Origin: Cryobacterium roopkundense
Lineage (GTDB): Bacteria; Actinomycetota; Actinomycetes; Actinomycetales; Microbacteriaceae
NCBI RefSeq assembly: GCF_014200405.1
Contig: NZ_JACHBQ010000001.1
Location: 4,030,001 to 4,094,000, forward strand
Reading direction: 5' to 3'
DNA length: 64,000 bases
Below are positions 51,083 to 59,747 of this stretch, piece by piece. How positions within the stretch are numbered: position 1 is the stretch's first letter; every line of letters begins with the position of its first letter. The notes under the pieces are model-generated. The model was not told the origin of the DNA, ran no database searches, and saw only the letters and a program-made list of their open reading frames with translations. Position numbers and translations under genes: made by a program.

Positions 51083-51115
51083 GTTACCGGGGCGTTACCG
51101 GTGCGTTATCGTCGG
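51083..51115. promoter_or_regulatory. Three 11-bp direct repeats (MtrA/OmpR-type site candidate)
   Basis: GTTACCGGGGC, GTTACCGGTGC and GTTATCGTCGG follow one another without a gap (51083, 51094, 51105). On the minus strand this is GTAACG-N5-GTAACG plus a third half-site, the one-turn spacing used by OmpR-family response regulators and like the GTAAC repeats recalled for MtrA. The gene read from here is the peptidase operon ending at 48968. Confidence 0.4.
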
Positions 51116-51126
51116 CGTTTCGCTCT

Positions 51127-51154
51127 GGGCCGAGGGCCGTGGGCCGTGGGCCGT
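51127..51154. repeat. Heptanucleotide tandem repeat (GGGCCGN x4)
   Basis: GGGCCGA followed by three exact copies of GGGCCGT, directly after the 11-bp repeats and 13 bp before the sigma factor stop. The remaining part of the 50882-51167 gap contains a palindrome GTGTG-AA-CACAC (50993-51004) and a GCGGATGCCG hairpin (50943-50970), but no gene. Confidence 0.88.
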
Positions 51155-51167
51155 GGCAGGGGGCTGG

Positions 51168-52115
51168 CTAGTCGGCGAGGTAGCTCTCGAGCCGCGGTAC
51201 GCGAAGCAGGATCAGGGCGCGCTTCTCGATTTGTCGCACACGTTCCCGGGTGACCCCGTGAATGAGGGCGAGTTGGTCGAGGGTGTGGGGATCATTCCCC
51301 TGTAGCCCGAAACGCGCCTCGACGATCGCTCGCTCGCGCAGCGGGAGGGTGGCGAGGGCGCGCGTGATGTCGTGACTCTGCATGGCCTGGGCCGCGTATT
51401 CCTCCGGCTGCGGCAAATCGTCGTCGACGATGAGTTCGGAGATGATGCCCGTGCCGTCGCCGACGGGGGTGTGCAAGGACAGCGGCTCCATGTCGTAGCG
51501 CAGGAGCTTCGTGACCTCCGTGGCTCCGAGCTGAGTGGCCGCGGCGAGCTCGAGCACGGTCGGCACGCGGTCGAGGGAGCCGGTGAGTTCGCGCTCGGCG
51601 CGCTTGACCCTGTTGAGTTTCTCCGCGGTGTGCGCGGGAATCCGGATCATGCGCGCCTTGTCTGCGATGCCTCGGTGAATGGCCTGGCGGATCCACCAGG
51701 TGGCGTAGGTGGAGAATTTGTAGCCCGTGGTGAAGTCGTACTTCTCGACCGCGCGAACCAGACCGATGTTTCCGTCCTGCACGACGTCCATGATCGGAGT
51801 GCTCCGACCCGAGTAGTGCTTGGCGATGCTCACAACCAGGCGAAGGTTGCACTCGATGAAGCGGTTGCGGGCGCGCTGGCCGTCATTGACGAGCCAGGTC
51901 AGTTCGCGCCGGAGGGTCGCGTCGCACTCTGAGCCGGTGAGGCGCGCCTCCGCGAAGAGGCCCACTTCGATGCGGCGGGCCAGTTCGACCTCCTGATCGG
52001 CAGTGAGCAGGGAGCCAGCACCCAGGCGGCGCAGATACGCGCCGAAGGCATCCGTCGAAGCATAGTCGGGTGTGGAACTCGTGGCGAATGTCGACCGGGC
52101 CGTTGAGGGGGTCAT
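51168..52115 (-). CDS. Sigma-70 family RNA polymerase sigma factor (group 2, SigB-like)
   Basis: A 315-residue sigma factor. Region 1.2 (DAFGAYLRRLGAGSLLTADQEVELARRIE), region 2 (NLRLVVSIAKHYSGR, DVVQDGNIGLVRAVEKYDF, YKFSTYATWWIRQAIHR) and region 4 (LPLRERAIVEARFGLQG, VTRERVRQIEKRAL) are complete; the long acidic N-terminus of the primary factor is missing. This is a group 2, non-essential, stress or stationary-phase sigma. It is divergent from a small membrane protein gene. Confidence 0.92.
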   Translation of the reverse strand: MTPSTARSTFATSSTPDYASTDAFGAYLRRLGAGSLLTADQEVELARRIEVGLFAEARLTGSECDATLRRELTWLVNDGQRARNRFIECNLRLVVSIAKHYSGRSTPIMDVVQDGNIGLVRAVEKYDFTTGYKFSTYATWWIRQAIHRGIADKARMIRIPAHTAEKLNRVKRAERELTGSLDRVPTVLELAAATQLGATEVTKLLRYDMEPLSLHTPVGDGTGIISELIVDDDLPQPEEYAAQAMQSHDITRALATLPLRERAIVEARFGLQGNDPHTLDQLALIHGVTRERVRQIEKRALILLRVPRLESYLAD

Positions 52116-52271
52116 GAGAGGTGCCCTTCACTGAAAGAGTGGATTGTTCCCATGGCTCGAGTGTCGTGAATCCCGTATGGCCGGGGTAGGGTCTAACGTC
52201 CCGCAAAGGGCCCATTTACATTCTGTGACCGATCTGATATGTAGGTGTCACACAGAGAATGGAGCCATGAC

Positions 52272-52748
52272 ATGAGCGCATTCGCATCGGCCCGCCGCGC
52301 TGCGGTGCCGCAACCCCCACGCAACGAAATCGACGGAAAGCCGCGGCCCGTGCTCGGGGTGTTGAACGACCTCGCAGCCTACCTGCCCACTGAGGGGATC
52401 GCGGTGTATATTGCCGTGGTCGCGTTCGGATCCGGACTCAACAGTCCTGCGGTGCCCTGGATCGCCCTGGCCGCGGCCGTGCTCCTCAACGGCATCGTCT
52501 CGATTGTGGTCTACCGCTCGCTGATCGACCCGAACGACCGCCCGGGCGCGACGCGGCTGTCGCTGCTGGTCGTGGTCACGAGCGTGCTCTCGACGGTCTA
52601 CATCGCCTCGCTCGAGGGCAATCCATTCCAGGTGAGCCTGGGGTGGAACCTGATCTGGCCGGGCATTGTCGCCATCGTCCTCGTTGCTGTGATGCCGTTC
52701 CTGGCTCCCGTGCTCGGGCTGCGGCGGCGCGAACTCGACACGCACTAG
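52272..52748 (+). CDS. Small membrane protein of unknown function
   Basis: A 158-residue protein with an N-terminal cytosolic stretch and four hydrophobic segments from about residue 45 onward (YLPTEGIAVYIAVVAFGSG, then WIALAAAVLLNGIVSIVVY, LLVVVTSVLSTVYIA and GIVAIVLVAVMPFLAPVL). GGAG lies 8 nt before the ATG. No family recognised. Divergent from the sigma factor gene, so it may be a stress-regulated neighbour. Confidence 0.7.
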   Translation: MSAFASARRAAVPQPPRNEIDGKPRPVLGVLNDLAAYLPTEGIAVYIAVVAFGSGLNSPAVPWIALAAAVLLNGIVSIVVYRSLIDPNDRPGATRLSLLVVVTSVLSTVYIASLEGNPFQVSLGWNLIWPGIVAIVLVAVMPFLAPVLGLRRRELDTH

Positions 52749-52772
52749 TCCCGCGAACTCGGCCGAAAGGCT

Positions 52773-53801
52773 CTAGCGGGTCACGACGACCTTCACCTCT
52801 TCGCCGCCCGACGACGCGGCGAAAGCTTCGGCGACCTCGGTGAGGGGGAAGCGGCTCGTGACGAAGTCGTCGACCCGAATCTCGCCGGAGCGGATGATCT
52901 CGATCGCCTCGGCGTAGTCCTCCGGCAGGTAGGTAGCGCTGCCCTGAATGCGCAACTGGTGGTCCTGCACCTGAGGAAGCGGCACGAGCACCGCCCGGGC
53001 GGGAACACCGACGATCATGACGGTACCGGCCCTGGATGCGAGCTGGATGGCCTGGTCGAGCGTGGACTGGATGGCGACGCAGTCGAAGACGACGTCGGCG
53101 CTTTCCCCCAGCGCGGCGAGGATCTCCGTGACGGGGTCTGGCCCGGTGGCATCGACGACGGCGTCGGCGCCGAGGCGAGCGGCGCGTTCACGTTTGCTCG
53201 CGAGCATGTCGGTCATCACGATGGTGCGCGCTCCCGCGTGCCGAGCGGCGGCCAGCACCAGCAGGCCGATGGTGCCGGCGCCGATGATCACCACGGCCTT
53301 CTCGCGCACGCCTCCGGAGAGTCGCACTGCATGCACCGGCGTCGCGAGAGGTTCGATCAAGGCCGCCTGCAGGTCGGAGAGTTCGGCGGGCACGACGTGC
53401 AGCCGGTTGGCCGGCACTGTGAAGAAGTCAGCCATGCCGCCCTGCTCGTAGCCGCAGCCGAAGAACCGCAGGTTCTCGCAGAGATTGCTGCGCTCGGTGC
53501 GGCACATCTTGCAGGTCCAGCACGGGAGGGTGGGCTCAACGGTCACCCGGTCGCCCACCGACACGAGGGACGTGTCTGCGCCGAGTTCGCGAACGATTCC
53601 GACCACTTCGTGACCCGGAAAGTAGGGAAGCGGAACGAACGGATGCCGACCGTGCGCGGCATGGGTATCCGACCCGCACACTCCGCTCACGGTCATCTCC
53701 ACGAGGGCTTCCCCGGGCAGCGGGCGGGGGACCGGCGCGTCGACGAGCACGATTTCGTCGGCGCGAACGACGACGCGCTTCATGAGAACAACAGTGTTCA
53801 T
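52773..53801 (-). CDS. Zinc-dependent alcohol dehydrogenase (polyol dehydrogenase type)
   Basis: A 342-residue medium-chain dehydrogenase. The catalytic zinc site is in SGVCGSDTHAAHG and FPGHEVVG, and the structural zinc site is the four-Cys loop CWTCKMCRTERSNLCE. The NAD fold begins VVIIGAGTIGLLVLAAA. It resembles sorbitol, L-threonine or galactitol-phosphate dehydrogenases. Position beside a DeoR gene and a polyol ABC importer suggests oxidation of a polyol or its phosphate. ATG at 53801 follows AGGTGG. Confidence 0.87.
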   Translation of the reverse strand: MNTVVLMKRVVVRADEIVLVDAPVPRPLPGEALVEMTVSGVCGSDTHAAHGRHPFVPLPYFPGHEVVGIVRELGADTSLVSVGDRVTVEPTLPCWTCKMCRTERSNLCENLRFFGCGYEQGGMADFFTVPANRLHVVPAELSDLQAALIEPLATPVHAVRLSGGVREKAVVIIGAGTIGLLVLAAARHAGARTIVMTDMLASKRERAARLGADAVVDATGPDPVTEILAALGESADVVFDCVAIQSTLDQAIQLASRAGTVMIVGVPARAVLVPLPQVQDHQLRIQGSATYLPEDYAEAIEIIRSGEIRVDDFVTSRFPLTEVAEAFAASSGGEEVKVVVTR

Positions 53802-53858
53802 GAAAACCACCTGGATCTTTCAGGGTAGGAGATGTGGGGGCGTACCGGGGGGGGGGCG

Positions 53859-54623
53859 TCAGACGACGACGAGTTCGGGGCCGACTGCTCCGAGTCGCTG
53901 CAGTTCCAGGGAATCGGCGCCGTCGTCGGTGATGAGAATGTCGAATTCGGTGGCGTCGGCGACGTGGCAGAACGAGTTGTGCCCGATCTTGCTCGAGGTG
54001 ATGGCCAGCACGCGGCGACGGCCGGAGAGCATCATGGCTCGTTTGACCTCCGCCTCGTCGGGAATCGTGGTGGTGAGTCCCTGCGCGGCAGTGAGACCGT
54101 TTCCGCCGACCACGGCGAGGTCGACGTTGAGCTCGCTGATGCGCTGCCGGGTCCACTCGTCGACGGCGCCCTGGGTGAGGCTGCGCACCCGGCCAGGGAG
54201 TGCCAGCACGGTCAGCAGCGGCTTCTGCGAGAGCAGGCGCACGGCGGGCAGATTGTTGGTGACTACGATCAGCTCGCGGTCGTCGGGAAAGAGCGACGCG
54301 ATCACCAGGGTGAGCGAGCCGGAGTCGAGCAGCACGACCCCGTCCGTTGGCAGCTCCTGAAGAACGCGCCGGGCGATCCGATGCTTCTCCGGGGCGTCCT
54401 TGAGCTGGCGTTGCGCCAGGGCGAGTTCGAATGGCGTGCTCTGGGTGAGGCGCGCGCCGCCGTGCTGGCGACGGATCAGCCCCTGACGTTCGAGGACGGC
54501 CAGGTCGCGCCGAATCGTTTCCGAGGTCACCTGCAGCGCGTCGCTCGCGGCGGAAACGGTGATTTCACCGTCTCCAGCCTGGGCGAGTGCGATGATCGCG
54601 GACTGTCGCTCTGCGGGGTACAT
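53859..54623 (-). CDS. DeoR-family transcriptional regulator (first of two)
   Basis: A 254-residue DeoR/GlpR-type repressor: HTH at residues 1-55 (ERQSAIIALAQ, then ALQVTSETIRRDLAVLERQGLIRRQHGGA) and a sugar-phosphate sensor domain with LLDSGSLTLVIA and LTTTIPDEAEVKRAM. It is divergent from the ABC importer operon at 54816, and two CACAAAA-type half-sites lie between. A run of ten G (53847-53856) separates it from the dehydrogenase gene. Confidence 0.9.
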   Translation of the reverse strand: MYPAERQSAIIALAQAGDGEITVSAASDALQVTSETIRRDLAVLERQGLIRRQHGGARLTQSTPFELALAQRQLKDAPEKHRIARRVLQELPTDGVVLLDSGSLTLVIASLFPDDRELIVVTNNLPAVRLLSQKPLLTVLALPGRVRSLTQGAVDEWTRQRISELNVDLAVVGGNGLTAAQGLTTTIPDEAEVKRAMMLSGRRRVLAITSSKIGHNSFCHVADATEFDILITDDGADSLELQRLGAVGPELVVV

Positions 54624-54708
54624 GGCTCGACTGTAGCCGTCGCACATCCGTTTCGCCCGATTCTGTGGCAAATTTCACTCCCAAAACATATATTCGGGCA
54701 CAGAAAGT

Positions 54709-54768
54709 CACAAAAGCGTCTCAAATCCACAAAAAGTATTGCAGAATCAACAGGTACGGGTCGATAGT
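54709..54768 (+). promoter_or_regulatory. Polyol operon promoter with DeoR-like half-sites
   Basis: CACAAAAG (54709-54716) and CACAAAAAG (54728-54736) are direct repeats about two helical turns apart. Downstream, TTGCAG (54739-54744) and GATAGT (54763-54768) with an 18-nt spacer form a sigma-70-like promoter for the gene at 54816. A DeoR protein probably binds the repeats; which of the two is unknown. Confidence 0.5.
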
Positions 54769-54815
54769 GGTCCATACGAAGTCCACAAGGACGTGTCGAC
54801 GATGAAGAGGCCCCG

Positions 54816-56189
54816 ATGATGAAGTCTTATCCCCCGATGAAGTCTTACTCCGTGAAGAAGCGGATGCTACTGAGCGCAGTGGCATTCTCGTCCGTCGGCG
54901 TGCTCCTGGCCGGATGCAGCGGAGCAGGCGGCGCAGCCACCGAAGACGGCCCCGTGAGCCTGACCCTCGCCACCGTGAACAACCCGCAGATGAAAGACAT
55001 GGAAGAGCTCAAGGGTGCCTTCGAAGAGGCCCATCCCGACATTACCGTGAACTTCGTCTCGATGGAGGAGAACGACCTGCGCGACGCCGTCACCAAAGAC
55101 GTGGCGACTCAGGGTGGCCAGTACGACATCGTGACCGTCGGCAGCTACGAGGTACCGATCTGGGGTCAGAACGATTGGCTCGTCGACCTCGGTCCTCTCG
55201 CCGAGGCCGACACTGCCTACAACGTTGACGACCTGCTGCCGCCCGTGCGCGAAGCCCTCACCGTCGATGACAGCCTCTACGCCGTGCCCTTCTACGGTGA
55301 GTCCTCCTTCCTCATGTACAACCAGGAAATGTTCGCCGCCGCCGGCCTCTCCATGCCGACCAACCCCACCTGGGACGAGGTCGCCGGCTTCGCCCGCACC
55401 CTCAAGACCGACGACGTGGCCGGCATCTGCCTGCGTGGCAAGCCCGGCTGGGGCGAACTCTTCGCCCCGCTGACCACCGTGGTGCAGACCTTCGGCGGCG
55501 GCTGGTTCGACGAGGACTGGAACGCCACCGTGAACAGCCCCGAGTTCACCGAGGCCGTCACCTTCTACACCGACCTGGTCAAGGACGCCGGCGAAGCCGA
55601 CCCCGTCTCAACCGGTTTCACCGAGTGCCTCAACCTGTTCTCGCAGGGCAACGCGGCCATGTGGTATGACGCCACGAGCGCCGCCGGCCCCCTCGAAGCC
55701 GACACCTCCGCCGTCGCCGGCAAGGTCGGCTACGTGCACGCCCCGGTCAAGGAAACGGATGAAGCGGGCTGGCTCTGGGCCTGGAACCTCGCCATCCCGA
55801 ACACCAGTACCAAGCAGGACGCGGCGTGGGAGTTCGTGAGCTGGGCCACCAGCACCGAGTACATCGACCTGGTCGGAACCACCCTCGGCTGGGAGCGCGT
55901 GCCCCCGGGATCGCGCACCTCGACCTACGAGAACCCCGACTACCTGGAGGCCGCCGCCGCCTTCGCGCCGATCACGAAGGACATCATGCTCGCGGTCAAC
56001 CCGACGCAGCCCGGTGTGAACCCGCAGCCGTGGGTCGGCATCCAGTACGTCACAGTGCCGGAGTTCCAGGACCTGGGCAACCAGGTCTCGCAGAACATCG
56101 CCGACGTCTTCGCCGGCCGCGACACCGTGGAGAACGTGCTCGACAAGGGCCAGGAGCTGGCCACCACGGTCGGCGACGCCCAGAAATAG
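54816..56189 (+). CDS. Polyol ABC transporter substrate-binding lipoprotein
   Basis: A 457-residue family 1 binding protein like SmoE/MtlE. Lipobox LLAGC at about residues 30-34, then SLTLATVNNPQMKDMEELKG and DIVTVGSYEVPIWG. It captures a sugar alcohol (sorbitol, mannitol or arabitol). The first codons are a near-exact duplication of a 15-bp unit (54819-54833 and 54837-54851), giving two successive MKSY-starts; the first has GAAGAGG 5 nt upstream. A strong hairpin follows the gene. Confidence 0.9.
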   Translation: MMKSYPPMKSYSVKKRMLLSAVAFSSVGVLLAGCSGAGGAATEDGPVSLTLATVNNPQMKDMEELKGAFEEAHPDITVNFVSMEENDLRDAVTKDVATQGGQYDIVTVGSYEVPIWGQNDWLVDLGPLAEADTAYNVDDLLPPVREALTVDDSLYAVPFYGESSFLMYNQEMFAAAGLSMPTNPTWDEVAGFARTLKTDDVAGICLRGKPGWGELFAPLTTVVQTFGGGWFDEDWNATVNSPEFTEAVTFYTDLVKDAGEADPVSTGFTECLNLFSQGNAAMWYDATSAAGPLEADTSAVAGKVGYVHAPVKETDEAGWLWAWNLAIPNTSTKQDAAWEFVSWATSTEYIDLVGTTLGWERVPPGSRTSTYENPDYLEAAAAFAPITKDIMLAVNPTQPGVNPQPWVGIQYVTVPEFQDLGNQVSQNIADVFAGRDTVENVLDKGQELATTVGDAQK

Positions 56190-56215
56190 GAGTACCCGCA
56201 CCAGAGGCACCACGC

Positions 56216-56247
56216 GGGCGGTTCCAGAGTTATCGCTGGAACCGCCC
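56216..56247 (+). terminator. Intercistronic stem-loop in the polyol operon
   Basis: GGGCGGTTCCAG (56216-56227) and CTGGAACCGCCC (56236-56247) form a perfect 12-bp stem with an 8-nt loop, between the binding-protein and first permease genes. No U tract, so partial termination or 3'-end protection of the binding-protein message is most likely. Confidence 0.7.
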
Positions 56248-56303
56248 CCGCCCCGGTATAGACCCGTACCTCTTCCATCAGTGTCGAGAAAGAGACCTAA
56301 AAC

Positions 56304-57299
56304 ATGACCGCGACTGACGTGACGGCAACTGCGGAGGCGACCCGGCAGGGCGCCCCCGGCCTGCCCCCGAGAGAGCCTCGATCCGAGTTCGGCCGCCGGC
56401 ATAAGCCGGAACTGAGTGCCGGGCAGAAGCAGGCCCTGCGGCTGGCCCGCACTCTGGTCTGGCCCGCGATCGTCGTGGCGATCCTGGTGACGCAGATCCC
56501 GTTCCTGGTCACGATCTACTACTCCTTCCAGAACTGGAACCTGATGCGGCCCGGCAGCCGCGGCTTCGCCGGCTTCGACAACTACATCACCGTGTTCACC
56601 GGCGGGGCGTTCCTGCAGTCGCTGTCAGCGACCGTCGTGATCACCGGATCCTCGATCGTGCTGTCCGTGCTCTTCGGCCTCGGCATTGCCCTGCTGCTCA
56701 ACCGCACGTTCGTCGGACAGGGTTTGGCCCGCACGCTCGTGATCACGCCGTTTCTGATGATGCCGGCCGCGGCGGCCCTGATCTGGAAATGGTCCATGCT
56801 CGACGCCAACGTGGGCATGGTCAACTGGGGCCTCTCGGTGCTGGGAGTCGATCCCGTGCAGTGGAACACCGACTTCCCGGCCCTCACCGTGATCATGGTG
56901 CTCACGTGGCAGTACACGCCCTTCATGATGTTGATATTGCTCGCCGGGCTGCAGAGCCAGAGCAAGGAAACCCTCGAAGCGGCATCCGTTGACGGCGCCG
57001 GCCCCATCCGCAGCTTCTTATACATGACGCTGCCGCACCTGCGCCAGTACATCGAATTGGCCGTGTTGCTCGGCGGCATCATGTTGCTGCAGGTCTTCGA
57101 CCCCATCGCCATCATGACCCGCGGCACGGGCGGCACGAAAACACTGTCGTACTTGCTGTACGAACGAGCATTCGTCGGCCTCGAGATCGGCGAGGCCGCC
57201 GCCTACGGCGTGATCACAGTCCTGCTGACCATCATCGTGGCCAGTGTCGCGCTGCGCCTGCTGTTCAAGATCTTCTCCACTGAAGGGGCCAAATCATGA
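56304..57299 (+). CDS. Polyol ABC transporter permease (SmoF/MtlF-like)
   Basis: A 331-residue MalF-type permease. A polar N-terminus of 45 residues precedes six hydrophobic segments; the EAA loop reads EAASVDGAGPIRSFLYMTLPHL, which docks on the ATPase. Second gene of the operon, with the following permease overlapping by 4 bp (ATGA). Confidence 0.9.
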   Translation: MTATDVTATAEATRQGAPGLPPREPRSEFGRRHKPELSAGQKQALRLARTLVWPAIVVAILVTQIPFLVTIYYSFQNWNLMRPGSRGFAGFDNYITVFTGGAFLQSLSATVVITGSSIVLSVLFGLGIALLLNRTFVGQGLARTLVITPFLMMPAAAALIWKWSMLDANVGMVNWGLSVLGVDPVQWNTDFPALTVIMVLTWQYTPFMMLILLAGLQSQSKETLEAASVDGAGPIRSFLYMTLPHLRQYIELAVLLGGIMLLQVFDPIAIMTRGTGGTKTLSYLLYERAFVGLEIGEAAAYGVITVLLTIIVASVALRLLFKIFSTEGAKS

Positions 57300-58171
57300 G
57301 TACGTCTGTCGTCAGCGCACCCCGCGCCGTGCCCGCCCGCCGCCGCACGAGGCAGATGCGGCACCGCGCCAGCAGTGCCGCCCTCACGGCGTTCACCTGG
57401 ATCGTTACGCTCGGCTTCTTCTTTCCGGTGGCCTGGATGGTCTTCACGGCCTTCAAGACGGAGGCCGCAGCGGCCACGAGCACTCCCACGATATTCACCT
57501 CACTCTCGTTCGACAGGTTCGCCGAGGTGCTCGACCGTGGCTTCGGCGTGTACCTGCTCAACTCGCTCACCGCGAGCGTGATGAGCACCGTGATCGTGCT
57601 GCTGCTCGCCATCCCGGCCGCCTACGGCCTCTCGATCCGGCCGATCATCAAGAGCACCGACGCGCTGTTCTTCTTCATCTCCACCCGCTTCATGCCCATC
57701 GCCGCTGCGATTATCCCCATTTACCTGTTGCTGCAGAACTTCGGCCTGCTCGACAACATTTCGGCGCTGAGCATTCTGTACGTGGGTATGAACCTGCCGC
57801 TCGCCGTGTGGATGATGCGATCCTTCTTCAGCGAGGTGCCGCTCGAAATCGTAGAGGCCGCTCAGATCGACGGCGCCAACTTCTTCACCGAGCTGGTGCG
57901 GGTGGTCTTGCCGATCGTCGCTCCCGGCATCGCCGCCGCCGCGTTGATTTGCTTCATCTTCGCCTGGAACGAGTACTTTCTGGCCAGCCTCCTCACGTCC
58001 ACTATGGCCCGAACCACGCCGCCCTTCCTCGGCAGCTTCGTGGACGGCCGCGGTCAGTTCCTCGCGGTGCTCTCGGCGGCCTCCACCCTTGCGGTGCTGC
58101 CAGTGGTTCTCGCCGGCTGGCTGGCGCAGAAGCGCCTCGTGACCGGCCTGGCGATGGGTGCCATCAAATAG
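57296..58171 (+). CDS. Polyol ABC transporter permease (SmoG/MtlG-like)
   Basis: A 291-residue MalG-type permease with six hydrophobic segments and the EAA loop EAAQIDGANFFTELVRVVLPIV. Partner of the preceding permease (ATGA overlap). No ATPase gene is in the cluster; actinobacterial sugar importers commonly share a MsiK-type ATPase encoded elsewhere. Confidence 0.9.
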   Translation: MSTSVVSAPRAVPARRRTRQMRHRASSAALTAFTWIVTLGFFFPVAWMVFTAFKTEAAAATSTPTIFTSLSFDRFAEVLDRGFGVYLLNSLTASVMSTVIVLLLAIPAAYGLSIRPIIKSTDALFFFISTRFMPIAAAIIPIYLLLQNFGLLDNISALSILYVGMNLPLAVWMMRSFFSEVPLEIVEAAQIDGANFFTELVRVVLPIVAPGIAAAALICFIFAWNEYFLASLLTSTMARTTPPFLGSFVDGRGQFLAVLSAASTLAVLPVVLAGWLAQKRLVTGLAMGAIK

Positions 58172-58227
58172 CAGCATCCGCTTCGGGTCGGGCACAATGG
58201 AACTTTTCACAGCAGGGAGGGCAGGCA

Positions 58228-59031
58228 ATGGCCAAGGCAGCAGAGAATGACGGCACGGCTCCCGGACGGGCCGCCCAGGAGCGACGCAACAGAATCATGG
58301 TCATGCTCCGGGAGGCGGGCCGGGTCGACGTGGGCGAGGTCGCGGAATCACTCGCCGTGGCCGACGAGACCGTGCGCCGAGACCTGCGCGCCCTCGAAGA
58401 CGAGGGTCAGCTGCGCCGCGCGCACGGCGGGGCGATCCTGGCATCCGCTCTCACAGTGGACCTGCCGCAGTTCATCGCCCCCGACCTGGCCGAGCATCCC
58501 GTGGCGAGCCGGGCCGCCGAGCTGTTGCCGGCGGCCGGCATCGTGTTCATCGATTCCGGCGCCGTGGCGGAAGCCCTGGCAGCCCTCGTGCCCAACACCG
58601 CAGAGCTCCAGGTCGTGACGACGTCGATTCCGGTGGCGCTCGTGGCGAGTCGGCACCCCGACCTCGTGGTCTACAACCTGGGCGGTGCCGTCAATCCTCG
58701 CGACGACTCGCAATCCGGCCAGTGGACGCGCGAGGCGCTCGAACACATCCGTATCGACACTGCATTCCTGTCGGTGTCGGGCATCTCGAGTGATGGCTAC
58801 CTGCTCGCTGCCGACCCCAAGGCGGCGCGCATCAAGAGCGCAGTGGTGGCAGCTTCGGAGCGCGTGGTGCTGATCGCAGAGCACGGCCAGCTCGAACGAA
58901 ACGGCATGGTGAAATTCGCCCAGCTGAGCGAACTCGATCACCTCGTCGTCGACGCCCGCACGAGCGACGTCGTTCTCTCGCTGGCAGCGGATGCCGGCGT
59001 GCCGGTTCTCGTGGCCGAGGCCGCAACGTGA
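58228..59031 (+). CDS. DeoR-family transcriptional regulator (second of two)
   Basis: A 267-residue DeoR/GlpR-type regulator: HTH ERRNRIMVMLREAGRVDVGEVAESLAVADETVRRDLRALEDEGQLRRAHGGAI is at residues 18-70 (key stretches only: RVDVGEVAESLAVADETVRR), followed by a sensor domain with FIDSGAVAEALA and SGISSDGYLLAADPKAARIK. GGGAGG lies before the ATG. It sits inside the catabolic operon, between transport and enzyme genes, overlapping the HAD gene by 4 bp. Confidence 0.9.
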   Translation: MAKAAENDGTAPGRAAQERRNRIMVMLREAGRVDVGEVAESLAVADETVRRDLRALEDEGQLRRAHGGAILASALTVDLPQFIAPDLAEHPVASRAAELLPAAGIVFIDSGAVAEALAALVPNTAELQVVTTSIPVALVASRHPDLVVYNLGGAVNPRDDSQSGQWTREALEHIRIDTAFLSVSGISSDGYLLAADPKAARIKSAVVAASERVVLIAEHGQLERNGMVKFAQLSELDHLVVDARTSDVVLSLAADAGVPVLVAEAAT

Positions 59032-59747
59032 CACCGGTCCCCGGCGTCTACGGGGCGCAGGGGCTGCTCTTCGATTGTGATGGTGTGCTGGTGGACTCCG
59101 ATGAGGCCGCCGCAGAGGCGTGGAATGCCTGGGCCCGCGAGTACGCGCCCGGCTTCGACTTTGAGCGGGACATCGTGCATGGTCGGCCCGCCAGGGACAC
59201 GATCGCCGAACTCGTGCCGTCCGTCGACCGCTCCCGCGCTGTGCACGCCCTCATGCTGCGCGAGGTGGAGACCGCCGCGATGGTGCGCGCCCTCCCCGGC
59301 GCACTCGAACTCCTGACAAGCCTGCCGGCCACGGGGTGGACGGTGGTCACTTCCGGTGTGCTGCTCGTGGCCCAGGCTCGGCTGCGCGCGGCCGGCCTGC
59401 CGTGTCCGCACGCTCTCGTGACCGCAGACGACGTGCGCCACGGCAAACCCGCGCCGGATCCCTACCGACTGGGTGCACGCCGACTCGGAGTTCCCGCCGC
59501 CCGCACAGTGGTCTTCGAAGATGCCGACGCCGGAGTGAGGTCCGCGCGCTCCGCCGGCGTGGGCCTCGCTGTCGGCGTCGGTGACCGCGGGTTGCACACC
59601 TCGGCACACGTCGTCGTGGCTGACCTGAGCGGTATCCGCTTCGACGGCACCCAGCTCGACCTGCGCGGTGCGCGCCAGTTGCGCGCGCCCTCAGCCCTTC
59701 TTGAACACACCGAAACTGGAGAAGACCGTCATGACCGCATTGCGTAA
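59028..59747 (+). CDS. HAD-family sugar-phosphate phosphatase
   Basis: A 239-residue HAD hydrolase of the beta-phosphoglucomutase/GPP-like subgroup: motif I LLFDCDGVLVDSD, cap domain from about residue 20 to 80, motif II VVTSG, and motif IV VVFEDADAGVRSA. The GTG start overlaps the DeoR stop (GTGA), and the polyol dehydrogenase gene overlaps its end by 17 bp, so it is firmly in the operon. It may remove a toxic sugar or polyol phosphate. Confidence 0.85.
   Translation: MTPVPGVYGAQGLLFDCDGVLVDSDEAAAEAWNAWAREYAPGFDFERDIVHGRPARDTIAELVPSVDRSRAVHALMLREVETAAMVRALPGALELLTSLPATGWTVVTSGVLLVAQARLRAAGLPCPHALVTADDVRHGKPAPDPYRLGARRLGVPAARTVVFEDADAGVRSARSAGVGLAVGVGDRGLHTSAHVVVADLSGIRFDGTQLDLRGARQLRAPSALLEHTETGEDRHDRIA

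Noticed and set aside
53847..53856. Run of ten G as a phase-variable tract
   Set aside because: It lies between the stop of the first DeoR gene and the start of the dehydrogenase gene, not in a coding sequence or recognisable promoter; kept only as a note.
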